64,000 bases of DNA from Sporodiniella umbellata (taxonomy: Eukaryota; Mucoromycota; Mucoromycetes; Mucorales; Rhizopodaceae), in assembly GCA_025677835.1 (NCBI GenBank), contig JAIXMR010000060.1, positions 92,284 to 156,283 of the forward strand, read 5' to 3'. Positions 11,209 through 23,763 of this stretch are shown here, piece by piece (position 1 is the stretch's first letter; every line of letters begins with the position of its first letter). The notes under the pieces were generated by a model. The model was not told the DNA's origin. It ran no database searches and worked only from the letters and a program-made list of their open reading frames with translations. The position numbers and the translations under genes are program-made.

Positions 11209-12564
11209 TTAATCTTCTCTAGGAGCGCTATGAAGAAGGGTTAAAAGGTTTGGTATATATTTAGGCTTTTGTTTGTTTTACCTTGCTTCACTGCGAGCAG
11301 GAGATCTAGAGGGGGACCCGCCAGTAGAGCGGACAGGAGAACGAGAACGACTTCTGGATTCAGACGTAGCGCGTCTTCTATCACGGCTGTCTTCACGCTC
11401 AACACTGTCTTCTCTACGAGATCGCTTGTGGCCTCCACGAGAGCCAGAGCGAGAACGAGAGACGCTGGGAGAACGACGACGGCGACGAGGGGGGGTTCTG
11501 CTGCGAGAAGGAGAGCGACGACGGCGACGAGGGGGGCTACGGCTACGGGACTTGGAGCGAGAACGAGAACGATGAGAAGAGCGGGAAACCTTGTTGGTGT
11601 CCTGAAAGGTATGGTCAGTTGTGCCTCCTTGATTTTTCGCTATACACTTACTTCGCGAAGTTGAACTCGCTGACCGTTCAATTCACGATCGTTCAATTTC
11701 TTAAGAGCATATTCCATATCGTCACGAACATGGAATTCGACAATACTAACAGGAGAAATAAACATCAACATCTATCGACTCGTACAAATAACTCACCCTT
11801 CTGAGGGACGATCGCGGGAAATATCGGCAAAGGTAACTTCACCAGCTTTGCGCATCATGTCTTTAAGGTCCTATGTAAGAGTTTCCCAAGAAAGACAAAA
11901 GCCAACAGAGAGCGAGAGAGTAGAGAAGGGATAGCGTAAGAGAAACAGAATAATCAAGAATTAAGCACCCCCAAAGGTATAGAGAAGTTGGTATCTTGCC
12001 CAAAGGCTGAAGACCAAGGTTTTTTAAAAGAAAGGGAAGAGGGGGTGACAAATAGAGCGGTCCGTACCTGCCAGTTTGTTCCGGGTGCAATGTTTTCAAC
12101 AAGAAGTCGGTAATGAGAGCGACTTCTATTTAAGTGAACAATAAAAGAGAATGATAGAATACATACAAAGTAGAAAGTTTAGTGATGAAAAGGGCATTAA
12201 CAAAACAGCTTGAATTTACCTATCATTTCCACGAGTACGTCTTTCGTCATGACGACGAGTGCCTCTGGCGAGTTCGACGATTAATCTATTTGTAGGATGA
12301 TTGTCAAGTTTTGTTTTATATTGTTTTCTTTTTAAGAAAAAAAAAAAGCAAAAGACTAGTGAATTGTTACCTTTCACCAAGGAAGTTTCTGCCGTGGAAA
12401 TCATAAACAACGTCTTTAGCGTCTCTTTCCTCAGCAAATTCAACAAAGCCGAAGCCAGATTTCAAGTTGACTTCACGAATGTCGCCATAGTTTTTAAACA
12501 AACGTTCAATATCACGTCTAGAAGCGTCGCGAGAAAGACGACCAAGATAAACTCTCGAAGACAT
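11209..12564 (-). CDS. SR-family splicing factor (Srp2 / SRSF4-6 type)
   Basis: Multi-exon gene reading from MSSRVYLGRLSRDASRRDIE. RRM1 has the RNP signatures VYLGRL and GFGFVEF; a short Arg-rich hinge follows (LARGTRRHDERR), then a pseudo-RRM with NWQDLKD (the family heptapeptide is SWQDLKD), and a C-terminal RS domain with PPRRRRRSPS-type repeats. It binds exonic enhancers and supports splice-site choice in the nucleus. I end the gene at 11209 using a 54-bp terminal intron (11228-11281, donor after GCAAG, acceptor TTCATAG) that yields a SAPRED tail. If unspliced, it stops at 11278 with ARSEAR. A second in-frame ATG lies four codons upstream at 12576. Confidence 0.9.
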
Positions 12565-13126
12565 CTTTAAATTCAATAAAAAAAAAAAAGAAAAAGAAAA
12601 AAAAGTAGGGAAAGAGAGACTAAAAAAAACGAGCCAATAATTTCCTAATAAAAGCCACCCTTACCAATCCAATCTTTTTTTTTTTTTTTGATGCCTGTAC
12701 GCCAATCAGCTTTGACTAATTTTTTTAGAGTGATATCCTGTAAGCCCTGACTAATTAACTCCACCCCCCCTCCCTTTGATGATGACAAGACAATGATTAC
12801 ATATTTTGTTTTTTTTTTTTTTTTTTTTTTTTTTTTTGTATATTTTTATATATAAACTTCAATAAATAGTAGATTGCAATCTGTTCTAAGCCAAAAAATA
12901 AAAAATAAAAAAAAAAGAAAGAAAGAAAGCATAAGACAAGCGACTCATTGATTTATTTGATAGAAAATTTGCCCACCCAAACTTTTTATTATCCATGTAT
13001 TAGTAGTGTTGTTATGATACAAAATAAAAAACAAATAAAAAGATAGAAATGTTCTGCTTTCTTTTTTTTTGGTTTTCCGCATTTGTTTGTTGTTTTTACT
13101 TGTCCGATAGATTCATGAAAGGAGTC
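12565..13126. promoter_or_regulatory. Upstream region of SR gene, 3' region of Cdc42
   Basis: The 562-bp stretch has two long T-tracts (12676-12689 and 12809-12837) and A-rich words. It must hold the SR-gene promoter and the Cdc42 3' UTR, as both genes read leftwards. No further gene is visible. Confidence 0.4.
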
Positions 13127-13906
<780 letters not shown>

Positions 13907-13941
13907 GTCTTTAGAAATTCAGTGAAAAAAATAAAAAAGAA

Positions 13942-13942
<1 letters not shown>

Positions 13943-13982
<40 letters not shown>
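13943..13982. repeat. (AAT)n microsatellite
   Basis: About 13 AAT units lie 37 bp upstream of the Cdc42 start codon, presumably in its 5' UTR or core promoter. Confidence 0.9.
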
Positions 13983-14345
13983 GCAATGAAAAGTAGAAAT
14001 AAATAAAATAACAGAAAAGAAAAGCAAATTTTTTTTTTTTTTTTTTTTTTTTACTAAACAACGAACCAAAAAAAGAAATCAAAAAAGTGATTTATTTTTT
14101 ATATTTATTTTTCTCTTGTTTCCCTTAAAAGGCACATAGATTTTTCTGTAATTCTTTTAAGGTGTCATCTCCTCAATATGGCTTTGGCACGTTTTTTTTT
14201 TTTTTCTTGGGTATTCAACGTGTATTGTTTGGCGCATCCACCCCTTTAATACTCCGACCACGATAAAATGTGGTTTTTTGGTTGAGACATATTAGGTCCG
14301 TTTAGAATCGACAAAATACTCTAATGGCGGTTTTAACACAGGGGG

Positions 14346-14365
14346 GAGAGAGAGAGAGAGAGAGG
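14346..14365. repeat. (GA)n microsatellite
   Basis: This is a perfect GA/AG run after a G6 stretch, in the spacer between Cdc42 and the permease. Confidence 0.85.
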
Positions 14366-14633
14366 ATCGTCTGAGGGAGTGCTGGATAGAAGATGATTGG
14401 ATGCTATAGGTTCGTGGGCCTTCGGAAACTCAAATCAACCAAGGCATAAGCTGTTTAAGGTAGCAAGAAGCATGGAAGAGAGTTGGGTTGCCAAAAAATT
14501 TTTTTTTTATTTTTATTATTATTATTGATTATTTTTGAGTGAAAAATAAAGAGTTGAAGATTCTATAAAATGTTTTATTGAAAACAAGAAATATATATAC
14601 AAAACTGTTTTTTTTTTTTTTTTTTTTTTTTTT

Positions 14634-16259
14634 TTAGGCCAGAGCGCGTAAGATTTTGTTCCAGATACGTTTCCATGTAGGAATGGATTTTCCATTTTCA
14701 TCGATACCTTCATCTTCACGCAAATCCATAACGGTTTGTTGGATCGTGCCAGTTTCAAAGTCCATTTCAGTATTTTTAACAAAGCCAGGGCGCTTCCAGA
14801 GTTTATGGCCTAGGTAGAGTACGACGGCGAGAATGAGACCGATATAGGCAGAGACGATATTGGCGCCGTCGACAGGGGCGATAAAGGTAGCGTAGCCTTG
14901 ACCAAAGATGATGATAGTACCAACAACGATGACCAGGATATCGCAGAAAGGAAAGAAAGGCGCAAGGTAAGGCAGTGCAGATAGAGAACGACCTTGAGCC
15001 ACATAGCCTTGTCGAAAACGAAGGTGAGTGATGGAGATGGTTACCCAGACAATGAGACCTGCAAGGGAGGTAAGGCAGGTAAGCCAGTTAAACACGATGC
15101 CTGAGCCGATGAAGGAAGTAAAGAAGGCTAGACAACCCACGGTACAGGTAGCCAAGACAGACCAGATGGGAATGCCAAATCGATTGACGCGGGTAAAGAC
15201 TTTGGGAGCAAAGCCAGTCTCGGCCAAGGAGAGCAAAGTACGTGAGGAAGAGTAGACCCCGGAATTACCAGCGGAAATCATGGTCAGCAAGATGATGGCG
15301 TTCATCATGTCTGCAGCCCATTCAGCGCCCGCTTTTTCAAAGACGAGGGTGAAGGGAGAAACGGTGATATCGCTAGAGCCACTGTTTAAGAGCTTGGTGT
15401 CAGTGTAAGGGATGATGAGACCAATGACGAGCATGGACATGACGTAGAAGAGAACGATGCGGACAAATACTTGTTTGACAGCTGCAGGCACAGTCTTATG
15501 GGGGTTAGCAGATTCACCCGCGGTAATACCCACAATTTCTACACCATTAAAAGAAAAGGCAGCGGTGATGAACACGTTAAAGACACCGAGGAAGCCAAAG
15601 GGGAAAGCGCCTCCTTCGAGATGGAAGTTTTTGGTACCATAATAAACCCCTCCAGCAGCGCCCGTGTCGACGCAGAGACCGACGATAATAAAGATAATGA
15701 CAACCAAGACCTTGACCATCGCCATCCAGTATTCGATTTCACCATAGCCTTTGACAGAAAAGACGTTAATCACCACCAGAATCGCAAGGCAGATCACACT
15801 CCAGACCACACTGTTGACCGACTGCACCCAGTATTCCATAATCATGGCTACACCCGTCAGTTCGACAGCCACGCCTACCGCCCAGTTGGCCCAATAGACC
15901 CAGCCGATACAGAAGCCAAGTGAAGGGTCCACGAACCGGGTAGCAAAATGAGAAAATGAACCGGCCACAGGCAAAAAGGCTGCCATTTCACCCAAACTCA
16001 TCATCACACAAAACACCAGGATGCCCACCAGGCCGTAGCCCAAGATAGCACCTCCTGGACCGCCTTTGGCAATGGCTTTACCCGAGGCCATCAAGAGACC
16101 GGTGCCGATCGTGCCACCCAAGGCAATCATCTGGATATGGCGAGCTTTGAGGCCACGCTTGAGCGTATGGCCTTTGTGAACGGTGGATTCATCGGATTGG
16201 TTGGAAGAGACTCGCTCAATTGTTTGGTTTTCTACTCTGGTTTTTTCTTTTTCTGTCAT
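14634..16259 (-). CDS. Amino-acid permease (YAT/APC family)
   Basis: Intronless, 541 residues, close to the 500-600 usual for fungal YAT permeases. The hydrophilic N-terminus leads into the hallmark LKRGLKARHIQMIALGGTIG and TGLLMASGKAI (TM1), then GEMAAFLPVAGSF, and about ten further hydrophobic segments. Features such as GWVYWANWAVGVAVELT and NTRTLLSL-like positions (here YSSSRTLLSLAETG) are typical of Gap1/Agp/Dip5-type proton-coupled plasma-membrane transporters. The exact amino-acid substrate cannot be told. The N-terminal tail has few lysines to serve as ubiquitin-acceptor sites. The GC content is higher than in its neighbours, with no introns; this could reflect strong codon bias or a retro-copied or transferred gene, and I cannot separate these. 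Confidence 0.93.
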   Translation of the reverse strand: MTEKEKTRVENQTIERVSSNQSDESTVHKGHTLKRGLKARHIQMIALGGTIGTGLLMASGKAIAKGGPGGAILGYGLVGILVFCVMMSLGEMAAFLPVAGSFSHFATRFVDPSLGFCIGWVYWANWAVGVAVELTGVAMIMEYWVQSVNSVVWSVICLAILVVINVFSVKGYGEIEYWMAMVKVLVVIIFIIVGLCVDTGAAGGVYYGTKNFHLEGGAFPFGFLGVFNVFITAAFSFNGVEIVGITAGESANPHKTVPAAVKQVFVRIVLFYVMSMLVIGLIIPYTDTKLLNSGSSDITVSPFTLVFEKAGAEWAADMMNAIILLTMISAGNSGVYSSSRTLLSLAETGFAPKVFTRVNRFGIPIWSVLATCTVGCLAFFTSFIGSGIVFNWLTCLTSLAGLIVWVTISITHLRFRQGYVAQGRSLSALPYLAPFFPFCDILVIVVGTIIIFGQGYATFIAPVDGANIVSAYIGLILAVVLYLGHKLWKRPGFVKNTEMDFETGTIQQTVMDLREDEGIDENGKSIPTWKRIWNKILRALA

Positions 16260-17530
16260 GTTTGATTTCTGATAATAAATGTAGTAAGCTTGTTTCGATT
16301 AAAGCGGGTGATATTATTCCTTCAAGATCAAAAGGAATAAGTTGGGGAGCGTGTAAAGTGTTGATTCGAATTTTAGGTGGCCAGAGACCCGGATGCTTCT
16401 ATAAAACTTTTTTTGGGTTAAAAAAAAAAAAAAAAAAAAAAGAATAAAAATATGAGTGCAAAAGAAAGCTGTCATTTGTTTTTTCTTTTTTTTTCTTTTT
16501 TTTTTATATATTCTGCTTCTTTCCACTGGGCCAATGAAAACAAAATGTTTTAGATCTTTCTCTTTCTCTCTTAGGACTCCAATTGATCTCCGATTTTATT
16601 GCAAAATGAAAAAGCAAGGCTTTTTTTTTTTAAATGTAATGTGTCGGATGACAGAAAGACGTCTTGGTCGTTCTTAAAGTAGCCTTTTCTGCAACACCCA
16701 ACCTAAAATAGTTTGCATTCAAGCACCCTGAACGATTTAGGAATCTTGCTTTCTTGTGAAACTCCACTCTTTCAGCTTTTCAAGATGCTGTGGTACCCAA
16801 TCATGATTGGCCTGAACGGCCTATGGTGTCAGCTATCTTACTTTTCATTCGTTCAAATCTTTTCCTTTCAATTTATCTCTTGGCTTGCCTACAGAAAACT
16901 GGCATCGTGAACACAAGCCCTCTTTTTTTTTTTTCCTTTAAATAAGTGGCAAAAACAGTTTTTTTGCAACATGTTTTATTCTTAATTTTTTTTTTTTTTT
17001 TTTGTTGGCCAAAAATCACGCTCTAATGCCAGGCTGGTTTTATCTGCGTACAGTGCATAACATCTTAGCCGTAGCGTACTGGGTGCACTCACAATTTTTT
17101 GCTGCGAAATACGTCTCAGTGCGACAGTCTACGGCCTAGATTACGTAAAGCCTCTTCTTTTTTTAGGGTCTGTCAGTAGAACGTTTCACACTACACAGAA
17201 AAAAAATTTGCACAATCATAGAAAAATATTGCACCATTCATTATAAAATAAATAAAAAACATTGGAGTCTTAAAAAAGAGGGTGATTGATTGGTGGACCT
17301 ATTCTTTTTTTGAGGTCTACTGCAATCAGCACTGATCAATCGCAGATTCAACGCTAGCCCTGTGTTACTTATTTACCAATATTTCTCAATCTGCCCTTGA
17401 AAGTTTTCTCTTGACATGTACAAACACTGACGTAAAAAAAAAAAAAAGAAACCAGGTATAAGGCAATCTGCACTTAGAGAACAGAGCGGATCTTGGGGGT
17501 AATAAACAAGAACTCACTCTGGCTTTATGT
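16260..17530. other. Spacer, permease promoter and Polo kinase 3' region
   Basis: The 1.27-kb stretch contains A- and T-tracts (16420-16441, 16480-16505, 16988-17003) and otherwise unstructured AT-rich sequence. I looked for tRNA A/B boxes and further exons and saw none. Confidence 0.5.
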
Positions 17531-20325
17531 TTATTGAGACGTTCGGCTAAACTTTTCGTACCTTTTCCATCTTTCTGTTCGGAGCGCTTCTTGATGTAGC
17601 TCGTTCTGCAAAACCAAGCTCTGGTATACATTTTTTAAACATTCAATAACAGGCCAGTTCTCAGAATAAAGCAGATCGATAGTATAGAAATGAGAGAGTT
17701 GTTTGTTTTCGCTGATAAAGATCAGTTTTCTTCCTCCATCATACAATACTAGTTTTTGATGACTAAAGAAGTTGAACTTTATACGTGGTTAAAACACACA
17801 CACACACTCTCTCTCTCTCTCTTTCTCTCTGTCTTTTTTTGGGTAGAGTCTGTACCTGTAAAACACCATTACTCAGCTTGAAAGAGATGGCATCCTTATC
17901 AACGGCATACTTTATAACATGAATACCTGTGGGATGAGTTGCCTTGGGTGTGTTGTAGTTCACTGCCAGGTTTGACTTGATGTACAGTTTGAACTGATCC
18001 AAAACGAACCTTTTTTTCTCAAGCTCAGGTGAAAGCCTGTGTTGAGTATGAACCGATTCAAGGGAGTGTCCTGTATTCTCCTGTACGTTGACGTAGTAAA
18101 AGTGCCTAAACACCTATCAGACCTCAAACACACAGTATGAAAGGGCGAAAACTTACTTTGCATCGTGCGTGGTCAGCGTAGACCGGTCATTGAACAGCAT
18201 GCCCAACGTGTCGTCACTTAAACAGTAGCAAAAGCCATATTTCTCCGTGCCATCCAGCCAGCTTTGAATAAACACGTTGTCATAGCCCCAGTCGAGACTC
18301 CCTTTTCCTCGATAGCCCACCCTTTCGTTCTCTGCCAAGGTACTCTTCATTCCTTTTCGATTCAACATCATCCTCAGATATTTGGTAATCTCTTCCATGA
18401 TCGTTTGCTTGGTCTGTGCATGGATCGTTTGTACCCCAACAACTCTTTCTTTTTTGCACACACCAAAGATCACCTTTTCTTTGGCTGGCTCATGTCGAGT
18501 GCTCTCTAGAAACAGGTCGTTCCCCATCGCCTGCCCTTCGATCTGCAGCCTTTTTGAAGTACTGCTGGTACTGAGGCTACGACTGGTTTTTCTATTCAAC
18601 ATTAGATACAACTTTCCGGTCCATCGTTTTCTATGGCGGTCACCTTTTATGTGTGGGTATATGCTTGGCTTGAGGTATAGTGGCTTTAGAAACAGAGGCT
18701 GTGTTCTGAGATGGCCGGGGTGTTCCCACTGGAAAATAAGTACGATGATCAACTATCACTTCTATAGGTATTCGTCAATCCTGAGGCAGTCCTTGGCCAG
18801 ATTTACCTTCTAATAATGCCAGCGAGGGCTTGATATTACGATCCACATAGCTCTCATTTGAATCCGCCGCCTGCCTTATAGAGTCCGCTACTTTGGACTG
18901 AGATGAGGCCTGGGTGTACTCGCTTGGATAGAGGTCTTGATGAGAAGGCTTTCGATAAAGTGCCTCTTGGGGAATGCGCTCTGGGATTTTATGTGTGACA
19001 AAGAACGGATGACCTGAGGCCTGTGTAACCGTCAACCGGCGATCTGTATACGTTTTAAGAGTTAAGCTCAAGAAATGGGCTATTTACCAGGATTGTTCAC
19101 CAATAAGGATTGGATAAGATGTTTTGCGTTCAAAGTGACGTCAACATCTTCTTTAGGAAAACTAAAGGTATGGTTGTCTTCGTTTTGTTTTACAATCCTA
19201 GCAAAAGGTGAATGAATACCTCTTGAGAACAGGTGTAGGGAATTACTGATATAGCTTTTTGCGTTCTTCGTGATGGAAAGGATGTTTGCCAAACAACAGT
19301 GTGTACATCAACACACCTGAAGACCACATATCAGCTCGGTGATTGTGTCCTGTCGAGTCAAAAAGAATCTCAGGTGCAATGTAATGGGGTGTACCGCATG
19401 TAGTCCTAATCACACTTCAATCGCTGCTGAACACGTTTGGTGCCACTTACTTTCTTCGGTCAAACTTGCTCACGAGTCGAGCAGAAAGTCCAAAGTCACC
19501 TATCTTACAGTCCATATTCTCGTCCAGAAACACATTCCCCAGCTTGATATCTCGATGGACGATTCTATTGTCCGATAGGTATCTCACCGCAGACAGAAGC
19601 TGCCCCATAAAATACCGTACTTCGTCCTCGCTAATCCTTCTTCGTCGAGTCAGTAAAGTGTTTAGAGTCTAGAACAGATGTCAGAATGTACCGGCGGCGT
19701 ATAAAATAACCAGCTTACTTGATTTCGGCAATATTCAAGAATGATATAAACGTTGTATTTATCTTCAAAACAACTCTGGTATTGTACAATGTTGTCGTGG
19801 CTTAACGAACGATGGATGTTGATCTCTGCAATTAACTTTTCTTTTCTTTTCTGGTCCAATAAAGAAGCCTTGGCCACTACTTTTGCAGCGTACACCTTTC
19901 CAGATTCATTCACTACTCTATAGACTTTCGCAAACCCTCCCTAGAATGCAACAACAAACAATATAAAACACGGCCATTCCTGACAAAAAAAAAAAAAAAA
20001 AGCTTACAAGTCCAACACATTCGTTTTTGATATAGCTTGTACGGCGATTGTCATCTTTAATGATAGATGGCACTAATCGATCGTTTACGAGATTAGAAGA
20101 ACGCTCTTTTTTTCGATGCTTGATATCCTTCTTTTGATGTTGAGAACCTTCAAAATGGTTATACTGAAAGGCACGATCGAGATTGGTTGTTGGCTTCAAA
20201 ACTTTTCGTGAGGGTAAAACAGGCTCTTTCTTTGAAAGGTTTTGTGATTCTACTTTTAATGGTTTAACTTCTGGAGACTTTGGTGGTGCATGGATACTTG
20301 AGCTGTGAGTGCGCTCATGATGCAT
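17531..20325 (-). CDS. Polo-like kinase (Cdc5/Plo1/PLK1 type)
   Basis: At least eight exons. A basic, poorly conserved N-terminus of about 106 residues (20008-20325) precedes the kinase domain: [37 protein letters not shown] and [12 protein letters not shown] with an activatable T-loop. After an Ser-rich linker come two polo boxes. PB1 keeps the key Trp ([14 protein letters not shown]). PB2 keeps the His-x-Lys phosphopeptide pincer (FFSHQKLVL). Polo kinases drive mitotic entry, spindle and septation events at centrosome equivalents, kinetochores and division sites. The intron between PB1 and PB2 carries AC and TC microsatellites. The start is my choice of the first Met of the long exon; a further upstream exon is possible. 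The C-terminal end beyond PB2 is uncertain. Confidence 0.88.
17794..17830. repeat. (AC)n/(TC)n compound microsatellite inside an intron
   Basis: Adjacent CA and CT runs lie within the Polo kinase intron separating the two polo-box exons. On the coding strand they read as GA then GT runs. Confidence 0.85.
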
Positions 20326-20593
20326 TATCAAAACACTCTCAGAAAGCTTGGGGCAACAAAGAAAATAAAAAAAAAAGAAAAGAAATGATAATGATTTGAC
20401 TATCCTACAAAAATGTTCACTCACCGTCACAAGACAGCCAAACCATGGCAGTAACCACTCGAGTGTGTCATCAACAACATACAGTTTCGCGATTTTTTTA
20501 AAGGGACCCCCCTTTTTAAGATTTTCTTTTTTTTTTTTTTTTTTTTTATAAAAAAATCAATTATACAAATAGTTATTTATTCAATCAAGTGAT

Positions 20594-21653
20594 TTAGGCA
20601 GAAGCAGACTTTTGCATGGAAGAAGTGCGACGACGTTCGATCTTCTTGTCCTTGGCTTCTTTGACGCGCTTAGCAAGCAATTGCTTGTATTCAGCTTCAG
20701 CTTCACGAGAAGCTTCGGTTCTTCTGCGCTTGATGGCTTGTCTGTGTCTCTTGTGTTGAAGAGTACGAGGGGTGACAAGACGTTGGATCTTGGGAGCCTT
20801 GGTGTAAACCTTCTTGCCTTCAGTCTTGGATTGAACCTCGCGACGGATAACGTACTTGCGGACATCATCTTCCTTTGACAAGTTCTAGAAATAAAGAAAA
20901 GGCTTAATGAATCAAAGTCGTAGTGTTTTCATTACTAAAACTTACAAAGAACTTTCTGATCTTGGAGGCACGCTTAGGACCAAGACGCTTAGGAACGGTG
21001 GTGTCAGTCAAACCGGGAATATCTTGTTCACCTTGCTTGACAACAACGAGAGACAAGACAGACAAGTCAGAGCCAACGATACAGCCACGGACGGACTTTC
21101 TCTTGCGTTCGCCAGTGCGGCGAGGACGGTAGCAAGAGTGACCCTTGGACATCAAGAGCTTGACACGGTGAGGCAAGAGAACACCTTGCTTCATGGGGAA
21201 ACCTTGCTTGTCGTTACCACCAGTGATACGGAAAACGTAACCCTTGAATTCATCACCAAGGGAATCGCCGGAAACTTCTTGAGCCATACGCTTATCGTAG
21301 AAACCACGGCTATATCAACCACGTAAACAATCTATGCATAGCAATCATTCGGGGCAAATTTACTTACAGACGACGTTCATCTTCAATATCGATCAATTTT
21401 TGGCAGCCAGTGGCTGGGTTCGCAATGTTAAGCTAAAACACAATAGACATTTAGAATTCAACAGCGTTTAAAAACAGACAGCGAAAGAGAAAAGGAGCAT
21501 CTGTCAAAACAAAACAAAATCAAAACATATACATCTAGGCAAATCAGTCAAGTTGAGCATGTTGCAGGAACTGATGATGGAATCGCCAAAAGGAAATTGG
21601 AATTCAATCGCTTTGCATTGGAAAAATAAATGGCTAAAAGCAACAAAGGCTTG

Positions 21654-21690
<37 letters not shown>

Positions 21691-21800
21691 CTATCGCTTT
21701 TTCTAAAACAATCCATCTGCTTATCCATCCATCCAATAGCTCATTGATGCGTGTCTCTTCTTTTCTCTTTCGCTTTTTAAAGATTGATTGTTACCTTCAT
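20594..21800 (-). CDS. 40S ribosomal protein eS6
   Basis: Four exons (21795-21800, 21368-21432, 20946-21309, 20594-20884) sum to 726 nt, 241 residues. The start is MK, then [52 protein letters not shown] and [23 protein letters not shown]. The C-terminus ends [13 protein letters not shown], retaining the RRxSS-type site phosphorylated by AGC kinases downstream of TORC1. The first exon holds just ATGAAG, followed by a 362-bp intron (21433-21794), the longest in a ribosomal gene here; it contains a T31-type tract and ATCC repeats. I found no convincing snoRNA in that intron. Confidence 0.95.
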
Positions 21801-22212
21801 GGTAGCTGTGGGGTCGAACCTAAAGTTTTAAAAGAGGAGGATTTGTTCATTCACTCAATACTGGACTTCTTCTGCATCGTTGCGTCGGAGATCGAATGGT
21901 AGGTGCGGTAAACACGTGACACAAGCCTGTTCAGAATTACAGTCAACATTGTCTAATGGCCAACATTACTGTCTGTTTGGCCAGACAACTTTAGCTTGTT
22001 ATACAATCCGTTCCAGTGAATACTCAAGGGATAGTAACAGAGGCTTTTCTTTTCTTTTTTGTTTGTGTTTTTTCTGTATTGATATAGTGAAATGAAAGGC
22101 TTGCAGTCAACCCTTTGAATGTTTTATTTTACAAAAGACCAAATCAGTCTCTCAAGCAAAAGCTGCTAAATCAATGAGATTCTTTTTTACTTTGACCGAA
22201 AAGATCGGGTTG
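21801..22212. promoter_or_regulatory. Upstream region of eS6, 3' region of RhoGAP
   Basis: The 412-bp stretch upstream of the eS6 start has no recognised factor site beyond ordinary AT-rich sequence. It also contains the RhoGAP 3' UTR. Confidence 0.4.
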
Positions 22213-23127
22213 CTAATGGTTGGCTAATGTTTCGGAATGTTTACCAGTTTCTTCCACTCGGCCTTGTTGACTTCCGGCAAGCCTTTCCACATTGTGTTCT
22301 AGGGAAGGGACAAATGCTAAACTACTGTTTCTAACAGGTGATGACATAGACCGTAACCTAGTTTTGGAAGATAGAGAGGGAAGCGTTTTGGAAAGAGGTA
22401 GGGTATTTGGCTGGGCTGATTCGAATGGCAGCTTGTTACGCTGGTTGTTGTCATTATTCGTACAAAAGACATTTTTTGAATGGAACGCCTTTTTACACAC
22501 TTGATGAGGTCTTTGCGGTAGTGGAGGAGGTAGTAGTCCCGTCGGTCTTATTTCGCATTCAAAAATGTCCGGATAATGCTCAATGAAACAATGGAATAAT
22601 CCTCTATCAATGTTCAGAGTAGGAATAAAGATAAGAGACAGGTTGGAAATCGACATCTTGTTTTGGCTTTCATTATCGGATACCCTTCTCAGATGTTGAC
22701 ATAGCAACTTAAGAACTGAAAAATGACTTACTGAAAGCTTCTTTGTCAAATCACCGGCAGCTCTTACGACACTTGAGGGTATCTGAATCATCAAAGCTCC
22801 CTGATGTTCCCATTGTGTCTTAAACTCTTGGCTATGCTGAGGTGGTACAATACTTTCAGGTACTACAATGCAATAAGTGTTATTAGGATGATTAGAGTAA
22901 AAGAGCCATTCGTACATTCTCTTAGATAAAGTTTCAATAAAGTTGCTATAGTATGGGGATCTGGCTTAGTTTTTTCAAAATTAACATCGCCGCCTAATCA
23001 CTACTTAATAAAATCTGTTGGTAAGAACGCGACGAAATATACCCTCATTGAATTTTTCTTTGAGCTGGTTGACCGAAAGAGTGCTGCCGGGTATTCTGTC
23101 AGATTGTTTTAATAAGACTTCTTGTTC

Positions 23128-23159
<32 letters not shown>

Positions 23160-23763
23160 AAATTACCTATATAGACCCACCTCGTTTATACCTAAAAGTA
23201 CAAAATGTCGTGAGCTGTCTTTCTTTTACACAATCTCTTTTTTTTTTTTTTTGTTTACCAACAAGATTCAAATAATCGATACAACGTTTAAAAATACCCG
23301 GAACACAGTGTGTGCCCTCTATCTTTGTCAAAGCAGTAGCATACTCTAACTCCATGCCAAAAACAGGATCCTTATTTGCTTGATGATGCGAAGAAGAGGG
23401 TGTGTCTTTAAAGTACATTAGCTGCTGCTGTTGTTTTTTTTTTTTTGTCATAATATATTCACCTAATCTTTCTTTCAGACGATCGACAGCCTCTTTTCCT
23501 TTTCTGCTCCAGTCTAAACTAGTTTCTTTTGCCTTATTTGAATATAAAGCGCCTTTTGATTTCCATTCTGGTAATTTTTCTTGTACTGTGGCGTTAAAAA
23601 CCATTGTTTTTTGTTCCACTTTTGATTTTGTGCTCCGAACTAGCTTAGCAAAAAACTGACTGTTGCTTATCACTTCTTTTTTCTCGTTGTTCACAAGTAG
23701 TGAAGATATTGAAGATCCGTGACTCTCTGTTAGAGAGGCACTTTCGAAAACTGTGTCTTGCAT
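22213..23763 (-). CDS. RhoGAP-domain protein
   Basis: The first exon (to about 23263) has a Lys/Glu-rich stretch, then VFGMELEYA and VPGIFKRCIDYL, the start of a RhoGAP domain. A 25-nt exon (23167-23191) adds GINEVGLYR with the catalytic arginine finger in the GxxR context, and the next exon continues IPGSTLSVNQLKEKFNEG. Later exons give TIATLLKLYLRELPES, LKLLCQHLRRV and NKMSISNLSLIF.PTL, completing the fold. After it a Ser/Pro-rich tail of about 90 residues ends at 22213. It should accelerate GTP hydrolysis on Rho/Rac/Cdc42; Cdc42 lies 9 kb away. The true start may be in an upstream exon, since coding-like sequence (SKKEENPSSKRY) precedes the chosen Met. No BAR, PH or C1 domain was recognised. 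Confidence 0.82.

Larger units (their letters stand above)
13907..14633. other. Spacer, Cdc42 promoter and permease 3' region
   Basis: The 727-bp spacer holds a TAA-type microsatellite, a T-tract at 14031-14052, a GA run at 14346-14365 and another T-tract at 14608-14635 touching the permease stop codon. No gene was recognised. Confidence 0.5.

Noticed and set aside
11273..11575. Arg/Glu-rich open frame opposite the SR gene
   Set aside because: It is the complement of the RS-domain repeat and reads as RE/RG low complexity; the SR frame on the minus strand is the true one.
15471..15923. 150-codon open frame antisense to the permease
   Set aside because: It is within the intronless permease; composition is odd (many His/Asp) and no family fits.
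21433..21794. Possible snoRNA in the long eS6 first intron
   Set aside because: A TGATGA word is present, but on the strand opposite to the host gene, and no matching D box with terminal stem was found.
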